DNA of 64,000 nt from Epithemia pelagica (GCA_946965045.2 OX337236.1:372001-436000), one strand, 5' to 3'. Positions 1-10,424 are shown, counted from the first letter of the stretch. Program-made: numbers and translations. The notes: a model not told the origin generated them from the sequence alone.

Positions 1-2400
1 TTGTCGGCGTACAAAAGTCACAAGACGCTCGGAGTTCAGAAATCGCCTCACGCTACCAACAAAGGTTTATATTTCGCTTTGGCTAAACGCAACGACAGTC
101 ACACAAGGACCATGGCTCGCAGTCCCTTCAACAGAACTGATGCGTGGGCATACTACCACGCTATCTACTTGCCCAGTATGTGCTACCCATTTCCTTCCTC
201 AACTATCTCGGATGCATTTTGCACAGCACTTCAACGCCAATTCAAGAAAGCTTTCTTACCCAAATATGGCTTCAACAGAAACATGCCAAACGCTGTGGTT
301 TATGGACCATCTGAACTTGGCGGGATTGGTCTTCGTACTTTATCTGTCGAACGTGGCATAGCTCAAGTCTACCACTTTCTGGCTTGTATCCGCTCCGAAG
401 GAGTTCAACATCAACTTGCATCAATCATGGTTTCTTGGGGTCAATTTCTTGCTGGCACTGGAATTCCTGTTTTAGAAGACGTGCATACAAATCTACCGCA
501 TATGGAGCCAATGCAATGGCTACCTCAGATGCGTTCCTTTCTCGCCACAGTGGATTGCCGGATTGAACTTGAGCAGACATTCGTTCCAGACCTTCAACGG
601 GAACAAGACTCTTTCTTGATGGATTTGGCCCTTGCCTATACCACGTCTCCAACCGACTTGAAATTGATTAACGCTTGTCGTCTCTACCTTGGAGTAACCT
701 TCGTCAGTGACATTTCTAGCCCTGCGGGGTCAATAATCACTCGTGCTGCATATGACGGTCGTCTGGATATTCTCACGCGGCATCGCGGCCTTATCCCATA
801 CCAACAAAGACCTGGTCCAAAATCCTGGACAAAGTGGCGTCATTTCCTCAACAGCCTTCTCAGCTCTACTCAAGATCGACGCTTGAACCGACCACTCGGT
901 AAATGGTACTTTGGTGGATCGTCTACCTTTCGGAATTGGTTGTCTTATCTCGACCGTCCGTCTTCCCGTCTTTTTGTCTCGGCCCCAAACGGTCAATGGT
1001 TAGAGTATCGCTACTATGGCATGGCCTTTTGGCCCACTACAACGTTGCATTCCTCCGTCCCACCTACTGCTTGCCCAGCTCAGACTCTGTCGACTGGTCC
1101 AGCGAAGATTTTGTCCTCAAGCCACTACGTGTTAGCGCGCCCCAGTACACCACCGCCAAGCTCTCTGAGTGAACATATGGCTCAACTGTCTTCTTGGGAA
1201 AGGTCCCTCTGTACACAGTGCACTGCTCTGTGCTCAACTGATGATCTCGCTGCTTTTCTTCAATCGAGTTCGCCACTGTTGGTTAGCAGTGACGGTTCTG
1301 CTGGTTCCTTTGTTGGTACATTTGGCTGCGTTTGCTCCACTGACACCGGACAACGACTATTTCGACTTCATGGTCCCGCGCCTGGTTACAAAACGTCCTC
1401 ATTCCGTGCGGAAAGCTATGCATTCTTAGCCATCCTACGGTATCTGATACAATCGTGCGAGTTTCTAAGCTGTTCTCTACCCATCTCTCTTCAGATGTTC
1501 ACCGATTCTGAAAGTTTGGTCAAGACGATTCAAAAACGGATGGAATGGTTCGTTGAGTTTCCGTATTCTACAATGACGGCAGATTGGGACCTACAACAAG
1601 CAATCTCTCGGTCGCTCCGACAGTTTGCAGAACTCCCTCATATTTGTCATATCAAGGGCCATCAAGATCAAGAACAAGCATACTCAACTTTACCGCTGCC
1701 AGCTCAACTCAATGTCGACGCGGATCATGCAGCATCCGATTATTCTTATCCTTCATGTGTCTCTACGTGCCTCGCACCTATAACAGCGGGATGTCACGCG
1801 TTGCTCCACAGTGCGGATGGATCTATTAACTCAAACTACCGAGCTATTCTACGCAGACTGGCTACCTTTGACACACTCCGCGACTATCATTGCACCAAAT
1901 ATGACTGGTCCGAGGCCGTGTTCGATTCCGTTGATTGGACTGCTCATGGTCGCGCATTGAATTCAAATTTTTCTCGTCGCCACTTTTTGGTAAAATTCCT
2001 CCATGATTGGCTCCCTCTGGGCTACCTGAAATCACGATACGCCGACTATTACGACGATAATTGTCCCCTCTGTTCTCATACTCTCGAGACTCGGTCTCAT
2101 TTTCTTCAGTGTCCCAACCGGGACTGGTTCGAATCTCTTGCAGAAGATCTCCGGTCGAAATGGCATGACCTTGAGTTCGATCCCTTTCTTCGGACTTTGC
2201 TTCTGGAATTTCTCCGTTCGTTTCTCCTCAATACTACCCCTTCTTTTCCTCCTTTACCTCACGCATACCAACGTGCTATTCTCTCACAGCTTACAATCGG
2301 GCAGGAGCAACTGTTTCTTGGTCGTTTCTCTTTACAATGGGCGTATCTCCAAGACGCCTACTTACAACGCGTGTCTCTCTCTTCTCCGTTCTTCTCCGGC
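1..2400 (+). mobile_element. LINE-type retroelement, 3' portion (RNase H domain), truncated at both ends
   Basis: The reading frame is open from the first base, so the 5' part (endonuclease, most of the reverse transcriptase) lies outside the window. The visible protein has an RT-thumb-like region at about residues 60-290, then an RNase H domain with D431 (SDGSAG), E471 (FRAESYAFL), D502 (FTDSES), a KGHQD motif and D573/D575 (NVDADHAASD). A zinc-binding segment C-P-L-C-x8-H-x4-C follows (about residues 690-705). This order matches the C-terminus of LINE ORF2 proteins. The frame stays open to 2577, but from about 2370-2430 it only reads antisense through a copia element, so the LINE lacks its own stop and 3' tail. 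It is a broken copy. Confidence 0.8.
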
Positions 2401-4104
2401 ACTCGTATCATCACTGCTACTATCCACCTTGTAATCGTCGGCCTCTGGAACTCTCGTGTCTTCTTGCTCATCGTCTTCATATGCCTCGAAGAAAGGAGTA
2501 TCATTTCCTTCTTCTGCGGGATCATCTCCTTCCTCTGGGTCAAGACCTTCGAATCGGTTCCCCAGAGCTTCCTTTAGGTCAGTATCAAACTGTTCACGTT
2601 GTGCAGTAAACGACGGATCATGGGACTTTTCAACTGACAGGGGCCACACGGAAGTGCGATGGACAATCTTCCCTTTACGTGTCAGTATTTTCGAACTCAT
2701 TGCTTGACCAACCGATTTACTTGGTCCTAGCCACCTTCCGAGTTCTCTGTTCTCGAACCCGGGATTGGAATACCAGACCGGGTCATACCATCTGTGTTCA
2801 ACTAGATGGGATATGTCTGGTGTATCACCGGTCAACATCTTTATAGGTGGACCTTCATCAAACGGTTCAGTCGCAGAAGCTGTATGGGATCGTCTCTCAG
2901 CTACCAGTTGCATACAATGATCCCATAATACAGCAGGGGCGTTTGTCCTTCTCATTTCCCTTCTATAAGCCCTCTTCAGTTCGCGGATGTTCGCCTCGGC
3001 TAGATTTTGGTTTGGTGTCCAAGCCTCTATGGGCTTAATACGGCAACCAAACTTTTGGGCAGTCTTCTTGAATTTCCCACTCGTCAATTCTGGAGCATTA
3101 TCTGGGACAACACTATTGAAGATCCCATAGTCGTTAAATACCTTCTCTAGAGCCGTGTGAGCATCCTTCTTGCGTTCCAACGGATAAAATTGAACCCAGC
3201 CAAACTCGGTCGCAAAAATTTGACCACAAGTATTTTGGCTCAAAGATTTTGTATCCGAAAACAGAGTATCTGTGTATACATCTGCCCGAAGCCTTCTATG
3301 CTTAAGCTGGTAAGCCGTATGCTTGAGCCTTTTACTTCCGACGCCTTGGGAAAAATCTCTTACTCCAAGTTGCGTTGTTGCCTTGAAAGTCCTTTCCGCA
3401 ACTGACAAACCGATTCCCCATCTCGAAGCTAATCCAATGGGATCTATTGTCCCCTTTCTCTTATGGCTCGTTTCGGCTACGGTTCTTGAGTTTACTCTCA
3501 CCATCTTGGTCATTATGTTGCTCAACGACCTCGAACCTTTTGTTCTGACCATGTCTTGACGAACGTCCTGTCTGAGCCTTCTCTCATCGACATCTTCTTC
3601 AGTCGAGTCATTCGGGGCCCATTCTGGATTATCGTTGGTCATCTCAATCCTGTTCGCAGGGTCAATATTCGCTATCTCCTCCCAAGACGGTTTCCTTACA
3701 GTGAAGCCACTGATTACTCCTTTCAACTCCAGAGGGATTGTAAGTGTATTTCCATTGTCGTCGTTAATGGGAACAACTAATGAATGTGATTCACTTGTCC
3801 TTTGCTCTTGCTTGATAAACTTGAGGGGCACATCATTGACGATGATACCAGCCTCTCTCATCTGATTTGGATTCAATAGGCTCTTCTCCATCATCGGAAG
3901 ATGGAGCGCTTGGTGAAAGTACAACAGGTAAGTCTCTCCTGTCTCGGGTTCATCATATGCCAACACGCCTGTGATTACGGGAGTTTCCTTTAATTTCCCA
4001 AGCTGCGTTGAAAACCCACTCACTTCTGCCTTGTCTGTCTCATATAAAACGAGGCAATCCTTACCGAGACAACAAGTGTCAGCGTGACTGTCTAACTCGC
4101 ACAT
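2362..4104 (-). CDS. copia-type pol fragment: aspartic protease and integrase
   Basis: This is the protease-integrase part of a Ty1/copia-like polyprotein. The protease motif is near the start (LDSHADT, D5; the diatom-type version of the usual DSG/DTG). The integrase core shows D279 (VYTDT), D335 (PDNAPE) and E370 (NLAEANIREL), followed by a GWLGPS-like segment (GRWLGPSK). Reverse transcriptase and RNase H are missing because the element stops at the LINE junction near 2370-2430; the last residues before the stop are therefore not original. The frame continues upstream without interruption for 18 codons to the gag UGA, so the ATG given here need not be the real start. The fragment cannot support its own transposition. 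Confidence 0.85.
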   Translation of the reverse strand: MCELDSHADTCCLGKDCLVLYETDKAEVSGFSTQLGKLKETPVITGVLAYDEPETGETYLLYFHQALHLPMMEKSLLNPNQMREAGIIVNDVPLKFIKQEQRTSESHSLVVPINDDNGNTLTIPLELKGVISGFTVRKPSWEEIANIDPANRIEMTNDNPEWAPNDSTEEDVDERRLRQDVRQDMVRTKGSRSLSNIMTKMVRVNSRTVAETSHKRKGTIDPIGLASRWGIGLSVAERTFKATTQLGVRDFSQGVGSKRLKHTAYQLKHRRLRADVYTDTLFSDTKSLSQNTCGQIFATEFGWVQFYPLERKKDAHTALEKVFNDYGIFNSVVPDNAPELTSGKFKKTAQKFGCRIKPIEAWTPNQNLAEANIRELKRAYRREMRRTNAPAVLWDHCMQLVAERRSHTASATEPFDEGPPIKMLTGDTPDISHLVEHRWYDPVWYSNPGFENRELGRWLGPSKSVGQAMSSKILTRKGKIVHRTSVWPLSVEKSHDPSFTAQREQFDTDLKEALGNRFEGLDPEEGDDPAEEGNDTPFFEAYEDDEQEDTRVPEADDYKVDSSSDDTSAGEERRRERHAL

Positions 4105-4158
4105 AGACGTCCTAACGCTAATGTCCCTGGAGAGTACATCTATCTCGCGGACATCTCG

Positions 4159-5637
4159 TCACACGGTCTCTCTCCTGCCTTTCTTTCTCTGGCTCATTAT
4201 GGCGCCAATACCGAGTTCCTTGTTGTTCTCACTGGAATCACCAGTTGTCTCTGAACTCTCATCGGTAGTCGTCGTCGTGCTTCCATCAACACCTTTTCTC
4301 TTGTTCTTACCGTTCTTAAAATGAACAGCAGCAGCAGACCTTTTCTTCGTACTGCTGTTAACAGCGTCTCTTGCTTCTCGGACCATTTGCTGTTGTTCCT
4401 TTGTGAGTTTTATCCACTTTCTAAAGGGATAATATTTGTTGGGGTCAAAACCGTTTGATTGGTTACTCCCATTCTTCTTGTTTCCACCTTTTCCATTCTT
4501 GTTATGCTGGATAGATGAGATTCGGGCCTTCCTTGTTGAAGCGCTGTACGAGACCTTGCTGTCAAGAATCTCTGCCAAATAATTGGAAGCGACTTCAAAG
4601 TTTGCCCTGAGTGAAGGTGTAGCGAGTATGGTGTTCTTCGCGCTTTCAAGCCTTGGATCAGATACACCCAACAATAAAACTCTAACCTTCCTTTCATTAC
4701 TGACCATCTCGCCAGTTGATTCGAGGTCCGTAAAGGCCCTCTGGAGCGATTCAATGTATCTCTCATATGTGTAGTTTCGTTTTGACCCGTCATAATAGGC
4801 CGATTCCAACACTTGGTCTGCTTTTGCCCTCAGTCTTGTTTGAAAGGCGTCGCCTAAGTAATGACTCTTTAAGGCGATATAAGCACCTCTTCCGTCTCGA
4901 CTGCGGCTAAAGGCTTGAACCCAGCCCCATTTAGGGCCATCATGGGTTATGTGGCGTATGACATCCCAAACTGCCTCTTTGTCAGCCACCGCAGTTGCTC
5001 CAGTTAGTGGCGCACGCCTGATTAGTTCTCTCAAGTACGTTGGTGCTCCGATTCTTGGGTCCAAGTTAACCGGAGGAGGAGTTGGCATCGAGCGGGTATA
5101 CGCTGCCAAAGGGATCATAGTAACTCCTCTTTTCCTCTCAAGGTAGTTGTCTAAATCTTCGAGAACAACTCGTATGTTCTCAACATTTGTGAGTTTCTCG
5201 GGAAGTTCAATCTCATTATCATACTCATCATCCGCTTCTTTAAGACGGTAGAGTCCTTGGATTTGAGCCAATGTTGCCGTTGCCGCACTAAACTCGCGAT
5301 CGACCTTATTGAGATACTGGACGTAGTACCCAAGCATCTTCAAGCGTTTTTCCAAAACATGCCCGACCAATACTCCAGGGTTCGTAATGGTAATTGGGAC
5401 TCCAGGAACTGGATTAGCAGCGTCATAGTCCGGATTAGGAATAGTTCCACCGGGTTTCCTGGCATTAGCGCAAATTTCAGCGATATCGTCTTCCTTTAGA
5501 CCATCAAAATCGCCAATCGAAACAAGGCCTTGTGCATTGAGAGCGTTACGAACTTCTTGTTGACCAATGAGGAGGGTATTCTCAAGGTAGCCATTAAGCT
5601 GAGTGAGCAGTTCTTGAGCGGTTGGAGGAGCGGCCAT
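4159..5637 (-). CDS. copia-type Gag
   Basis: A 492-residue Gag-like protein upstream of the protease-integrase fragment. The middle part resembles the copia gag domain (WVQAFSRSRDGRGAYIALKSHYLG, then SLQRAFTDLE), and the C-terminus is Lys/Asn/Ser/Thr-rich. No CCHC zinc knuckle is visible. A short YPFRKWIKLTKEQQQMV segment matches in pattern a segment of the Gag at 45.6-47.1 kb, as does the N-terminal SIGDFDGLKEDDI segment. It ends at a UGA (4161-4159) followed by CGA GAU, and pol continues in the same frame with no other stop. The N-terminal MAAPPTAQ start is preceded by a leader of about 440 bp running to the primer-binding site. Confidence 0.8.
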   Translation of the reverse strand: MAAPPTAQELLTQLNGYLENTLLIGQQEVRNALNAQGLVSIGDFDGLKEDDIAEICANARKPGGTIPNPDYDAANPVPGVPITITNPGVLVGHVLEKRLKMLGYYVQYLNKVDREFSAATATLAQIQGLYRLKEADDEYDNEIELPEKLTNVENIRVVLEDLDNYLERKRGVTMIPLAAYTRSMPTPPPVNLDPRIGAPTYLRELIRRAPLTGATAVADKEAVWDVIRHITHDGPKWGWVQAFSRSRDGRGAYIALKSHYLGDAFQTRLRAKADQVLESAYYDGSKRNYTYERYIESLQRAFTDLESTGEMVSNERKVRVLLLGVSDPRLESAKNTILATPSLRANFEVASNYLAEILDSKVSYSASTRKARISSIQHNKNGKGGNKKNGSNQSNGFDPNKYYPFRKWIKLTKEQQQMVREARDAVNSSTKKRSAAAVHFKNGKNKRKGVDGSTTTTTDESSETTGDSSENNKELGIGAIMSQRKKGRRETV

Positions 5638-6060
5638 GGTTTACTTCTTTTATCTACGAGTAGACGGATCAATTGGGACTTTCTTGTACTCGGAAGTGAG
5701 CATTCTCTTTCAGTCACACGGTCCGGTTCTTCACTCATTTTGGGCGATTCAAAAGGTAGAAAGCGTGCACAGCTGCATCGTCGGCTCATGTTTCATTTAT
5801 GAAATAATCATGACCGCATAGCAGGCTTTGTCTTGTCAACGGCCAAGACCGGCGCGTCCGCCATTGCCCCAGATGTGCGCACTCGCAGACCACATCTGTT
5901 AGCTAGTCCGGTCCAAACCCCGTTGCAGGCCGGATATTCAACGAGACTAGCTGTACGACTTCATTAGTCGACCTTTGGGCGGATCTATATCATCGATCCA
6001 GATATTTCTCGACCTTCCCAGGCCATTGTGCCATAGCTTTTACCATAATCACAGAGTTTC

Positions 6061-6076
6061 TTGGGTCTGATAAACC
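6061..6076 (-). other. Retrotransposon primer-binding site
   Basis: The minus strand reads GGTTTATCAGACCCAA. The same 16 bases follow the 5' LTR of the complete copia element at 45399-45414. The TATCAGA core resembles the primer-binding sites that many copia elements use with initiator Met-tRNA. It marks the inner end of the 5' LTR of the truncated element. Confidence 0.6.
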
Positions 6077-6444
6077 AAAATACGCGTAGGGGTGTGACTC
6101 GAAAATATAAAATTGTGACTATCTCATGCCTCAAGCTTAGAGGCCTTACTATCGCTAATTTCGCTCAATAGGCTAGCCATATTTTGTCAATTTCGGTCAT
6201 GCGCTGTCTCGTGTCGTAGTTAGTGTCACAAAAAAGTGACTATTTCTACGTGATTTCTACACAAATGCCCAGTATACGGACGAAGTTTCTCGGCCGCAAG
6301 GCACTGTCTGTACACGTAGTACGTCATTCGCCCGTGTCTCCATCCCAGAGCCATCAAAACGTCAGCAGTCAGCAGTCGATTTCTAACCCACAAAAGGTAA
6401 GATGATGGTGGAGATGGTGTACTGAACCGATAGAGCTCCGGTAG

Positions 6445-7311
6445 ATGAGAACGTGTTCCAAATTCACGTCTCACCCTCGTAAGATCATCTTGATTACAAT
6501 CATCTTGATTCCACTCGCTTCGTCCTTTCTTGCAATATCCGATCGACCCAACCAAAATCAGTTCAACGAAGCATCAGCTCATACTCAGATATACAGCGCC
6601 TACCTTGCAGCAAGGAAAACATCACTCTTGTACTCGGCGGCTGCAACTTCAAACGGCATTTATCCCACCATGAAACCCCGTATTCTTTGCTTGCATGGAA
6701 AAACTCAATCTGGAGCCATCATGTCCAACAAGATTGGAGGAGCCAAAAGAAAGTTGGCAAAGCTTTACGATCTCGACTTTTTGGATGGCCCAATCCTCAA
6801 AGCATCCGAAACCCAGGAAGAAAACCAACCGCAACAGTATGCTTGGTGGATTCGAAATGAAAAAGGCCGGGATATCCTGATGCAGGAATGTTTCGACTTC
6901 GTCTTGGAACAAACAAAGGACAAGAGTTACGATGCTTTTCTGGGTTTCTCTCAAGGTGGTCTTTTGGCTACGGCATTGGTGTCGAGCGGAAGAATGCCTG
7001 GAATTAGGGCTGTTGTCACTGCAGGGGCGCCATTTGTTCAAGACGTCTGGGATTTCTGTATGACACCACCTGATGGGGCAACAGAAGACAAAGTGGTGGA
7101 CATGAAAATGGCCATTGAAACTGGAATGTCCGTGCCCAAGTTGCACTTTGCAGGAGAGACAGATGCCATTATCCCAGTGGATCGGGTGCAAGCTTTATGT
7201 GACGTGGGTGGTAACGGGGAACTAGTTCTGCACGAAAAGGGACACATGTTCCCCACCAAGGCTGTCAGCGTGAACAAGATGATGGAGTTCTTGCAAGAAA
7301 GTCTGACATGA
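6445..7311 (+). CDS. FSH1/OVCA2-type serine hydrolase with N-terminal presequence
   Basis: An alpha/beta hydrolase of the FSH1 (family of serine hydrolases) group, related to yeast Fsh1 and human OVCA2. The core starts at about residue 76 (MKPRILCLHGK), the usual start of the cytosolic family. It has a GFSQGG nucleophile elbow with S169, an acid residue D240 (GETD) and H267 (EKGH), so the triad is complete. About 75 residues precede the core. They begin with a basic stretch and a hydrophobic segment (IILITIILIPLASSFLA) that looks like a signal peptide, with a Phe near the likely cleavage site; this suggests secretory or plastid routing. An internal ATG at 6670 could give a cytosolic form. The substrate is unknown; family members act on small esters. 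Confidence 0.85.
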   Translation: MRTCSKFTSHPRKIILITIILIPLASSFLAISDRPNQNQFNEASAHTQIYSAYLAARKTSLLYSAAATSNGIYPTMKPRILCLHGKTQSGAIMSNKIGGAKRKLAKLYDLDFLDGPILKASETQEENQPQQYAWWIRNEKGRDILMQECFDFVLEQTKDKSYDAFLGFSQGGLLATALVSSGRMPGIRAVVTAGAPFVQDVWDFCMTPPDGATEDKVVDMKMAIETGMSVPKLHFAGETDAIIPVDRVQALCDVGGNGELVLHEKGHMFPTKAVSVNKMMEFLQESLT

Positions 7312-8210
7312 AGTTCTTTTTGAATCGCATGGTACCGAGACAATGCATAGTAAAATATGGCTTGTCTTGCAAAGCGCTGGCGCAATCAAGGTATGTCACT
7401 TGAAACTATTCGATCTTTCTCCGTTTCGGACATCAGGAATCCATTGACCACAGTGGCACCAAGAATGAATTTATGTTCTGACAATATTCTGACAATGAAG
7501 ATAATATCAAGTTATTCGGACTAGAGTCTCTGATATCTGGGGTAGTAGCCAGATTTGAGGATAACGCTTGCATTTTTGTCGGATGTCAAACTGTTCATTC
7601 ACCACGTTTGGTGCCAGTACGATTGGTGGAGTGATCATCACCTGATTACAATGGAAAATGATCATGCTATTTACGTTCTCTTTCGGCGCTTTCCTTACTC
7701 ACGTATCATTGTCTTCTCCTTCTTCTGCAGACAGTCGATGTCCACGAAGAGTTCACACACTCCCAGACTTATTCCTGCTGTCAATGAGATTCATGCCTTC
7801 TAACGAAGCCTGGACCTAGTGACCTTTTCCACACCCCTTCCACTTTGGAACAATAGAAGGGTCTTATTGGGCACTTAATTAGCACTTCAGCCTTATTCTA
7901 CTGCAACCTGCAGTATTGATACCTCACTGGGTCTTACTTTCCTTGCTTACAAATCTGAATTTTTGCTTCGAAATAAAGGTTGGTGCAACCACACCAACCA
8001 CAAACTATAGAAGTCCGAATACTACGTTTGAAGCGCATATGCTTGGGCGAAAAGGCCATTACTGCCTCTCCGTAATAGGCTAATGATATGACATGCATCG
8101 GTCAATTCTTCTACTACTTGCCCAATCGTGAAAGTACATGGCTTCATTTTAACCATAGTTTCACTGTTGCTCTTGAACCTCATCGATTCATTCGTCAGAA
8201 GCAACAAAAT
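7312..8210. other. Intergenic, no gene seen
   Basis: Only short, compositionally ordinary open frames occur on either strand, none with a recognisable motif. It separates the 3' end of the FSH hydrolase from the 3' end of the IMPACT-like gene, so it should hold two convergent 3' ends. Confidence 0.5.
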
Positions 8211-9269
8211 TCATCGCTTGCCGCCCTTCTTGTTTTTACTACCCGAAGAAGAGTCCTCATCTTTGCTTTTCTTTAGAAACCCAGCATCTTCCAACCCCTG
8301 TCGACCAACGGCTGCAATCCATTTGAATCTTGCCGGACCCAAATGGACTCCACCATACCATCGAGAGACAACGACTATACAATCTTGAGCACCCGTCAAT
8401 TCTAGAAGGGACGCAAGCTTGCTCCCAGACCCCTTTTCACCATCGTCATCGGAATCACTGACCATCCGCCCAGTCGAGGGATCTTGAAATCGGTAAGCAA
8501 TCATATTATGCGTTGCCTGGTTCACTTTCTTTACATGAAACAAGAGGTGATGTAATATCCAATCTATATGTTCCATGCAGGATACTTAAGCCACGTGGGA
8601 TTGCATCGTTTCGGATGGACCGGATTTGGGTGGATGAAAGGGTACTCCGTGGTGGATTTCTCGCTGATATGTAGGATTATCTACAATGGAAAGTTGGAAA
8701 TTCCGTATCGATTGCCCATACTTGGAACTGGGAACAAAGCTGATGGTAGCTGCTGATGACTGCGGTTGATGGCCACCGGCATTCGACGATTCAGCATTAT
8801 TTGCAACATTATTTTCAGAACTTTCCGTTTGATGTTCATCGTAATCAACTGGTTTGCCGATCTTTGAAATCTGATTGGCTTCTTGATATTCCTCAATGAC
8901 AGAACGACAATGTTCTACCCACATGATCGCAACTTCAGTATCTGGTTCAAAGAGCGTCAGCAATTCTTGTTGTAGTTCCGCTTGGCGAATTTCATCCATA
9001 ATCCATTGTGGAGCATTTAGCTTTGGCCTTGGAGGATTAGGACCACCAGGATAATCTCTTGGAATATCTTGAAGTTCTAGAGTTATATTCGGTGGTACAA
9101 TCTGAATGCTCCAGCACCGACAAGACGACCCAGAAGCAGTGTCAGAGATGTCTTGAGCAGTGGCATCGGAAGAAAACGAACCTGAAACCATTTCATCCCC
9201 ATAAAATGCGACTAGAGCGTCCCATTCTTCGTCTCTACGTTCATCGTTCTCATCGTTTACTGATACCAT
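8211..9269 (-). pseudogene. IMPACT-like protein (RWD + UPF0029) interrupted by one in-frame TAA
   Basis: Residues 1-227 contain an RWD-type domain (DEEWDALVAFYGDE at the start, then an acidic helical part). They end with HPPKSGPSETMQSHVA, which matches the start of the IMPACT N-terminal/UPF0029 domain. The rest of that domain follows in the same frame (EHIDWILHHLL, HNMIAYRF, SRWYGGVHLGPARFKWI). The two parts are separated only by TAA at 8588-8586, in a position where IMPACT proteins have an ordinary residue, so no sequence is missing. IMPACT/Yih1 proteins bind GCN1 and restrain GCN2 kinase under amino-acid starvation. Possible explanations are a single nonsense mutation, a base-call error, or two products from one locus (the second starting at ATG 8576). 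No intron that removes the TAA while keeping the flanking domain was found. Confidence 0.75.
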
Positions 9270-9516
9270 CAGTCACCTTACAGAAACATGCGCCGGAATG
9301 AAAGTAGCAGCGAGAGTGATAGATGAAGTGCGAATGGGCAGTGGGCAGTAAATGGATGGGAAGATGGAAAACATTACCTCTGTACCTCTGTTGCTTTTTA
9401 TCGGTCTGGCTGGTCGATGTTTTTTTGAAGTACCAGTACCGTACACTACAACTGTAAGGAATTCTGCGAGTGACCATACTAACCAGTAAGATACAGTATC
9501 GTAATATCAAGAGGTG

Positions 9517-9902
9517 GTATTAATACTTCCCGGTGTCGAGTCCTTTCAAGGAGGGACCGCCCGGCGCGGAGGGTAGAATGACGAGGAGGGCAATGGTCGA
9601 GGAGGGCGCACGCCCGACAAGACAATTGCCCGTCGAGTCATTCTCCCGACAAGCCGGGCGCGCCCGACGCGAGAGGACGGCCAGACACAGGGAAGTAGTA
9701 AACTTACTCCCTATCAAGCTGTGTAGGTAGTGAGAAATTCCTGGAAGCCATGTCACAAAGTGTCACACAAGTGTCACACAAGTGTCACACACGAGAGGGA
9801 AACCGCGCGACTCGCACGAAACTACTTCCCGGTCGTACAAAAAATTCCTACTGTAGTATAAAAATGTGAGACGAACTACCTACACAGTCTGGTATGGAGT
9901 TA
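9517..9902. repeat. Tandem duplication, copy A (386 bp)
   Basis: Begins GTATTAATAC and ends GGAGTTA, immediately followed by copy B. It contains a GC-rich core, three or more GTGTCACACAA-type units (about 9755-9800), a TATAAAA-like stretch (9857) and two arms of an inverted repeat: CTGTGTAGGTAG at 9719-9730 and its exact complement at 9876-9887. Weaker complementarity continues about 18 bp outwards on each side. The inner part (about 9701-9905) looks like a small foldback/MITE-type element. Confidence 0.85.
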
Positions 9903-10277
9903 GTATTAATACTTCCCGGTGTCGAGTCCTTTCAAGGAGGGACCGCCCGGCGCGGAGGGTAGAATGACGAGGAGGGCAATGGTCGAGGAGGGCGCACGCC
10001 CGACAAGACAATTGCCCGTCGAGTCATTCTCCCGACAAGCCGGGCGCGCCCGACGCGAGAGGACGGCCAGACACAGGGAAGTAGTAAACTTACTCCCTAT
10101 CAAGCTGTGTAGGTAGTGAGAAATTCCTGGAAGCCATGTCACAAAGTGTCACACAAGTGTCACACACGAGAGGGAAACCGCGCGACTCGCACGAAACTAC
10201 TTCCCGGTCGTACAAAAAATTCCTACTGTAGTATAAAAATGTGAGACGAACTACCTACACAGTCTGGTATGGAGTTA
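9903..10277. repeat. Tandem duplication, copy B (375 bp)
   Basis: Apparently identical to copy A except that it lacks one 11-bp unit in the GTGTCACAC array. The near-perfect identity points to a recent duplication, or to homogenisation. No protein is proposed: the small frames in it repeat between the copies and have no recognisable content. Confidence 0.85.
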
Positions 10278-10424
10278 GTACACTACACGTGTAATAAAGT
10301 GTGATTGGTTCATTCGCAACAAAAAATCACGCCGGGGTTTTTTAAAAAAACTGACTATGCGGCACGTTCGATGACACAGGCTGATGGTTAAGCAACGATC
10401 AATTGCACAAACTTCGTATCGAGT

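Larger units (their letters stand above)
2400..6260 (-). mobile_element. Truncated Ty1/copia-like retrotransposon (5' half)
   Basis: In minus-strand order it carries a partial or complete 5' LTR ending at 6077, a primer-binding site at 6076-6061, a leader, gag, an in-frame UGA, protease and integrase. It then stops at the LINE junction, so RT, RNase H and the 3' LTR are absent. The outer LTR edge could not be fixed because there is no second LTR to compare; 6260 assumes an LTR of about 190 bp, as in the complete copy at 45-51 kb. Its proteins differ clearly from that copy, so it belongs to another family. Confidence 0.7.

Noticed and set aside
2430-2577. C-terminal end of the LINE-type frame
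   Set aside because: Antisense to copia coding sequence, so not part of the LINE protein.
9750-9800. CRISPR-like short repeats (GTGTCACACAA)
   Set aside because: Units are contiguous without spacers, in a eukaryotic context; this is a simple tandem array.
9533-10142. Repeated 65-codon (plus) and 78-codon (minus) frames in the tandem duplication
   Set aside because: They exist in both copies only because the DNA is duplicated; no motif, and GC-rich composition favours open frames.
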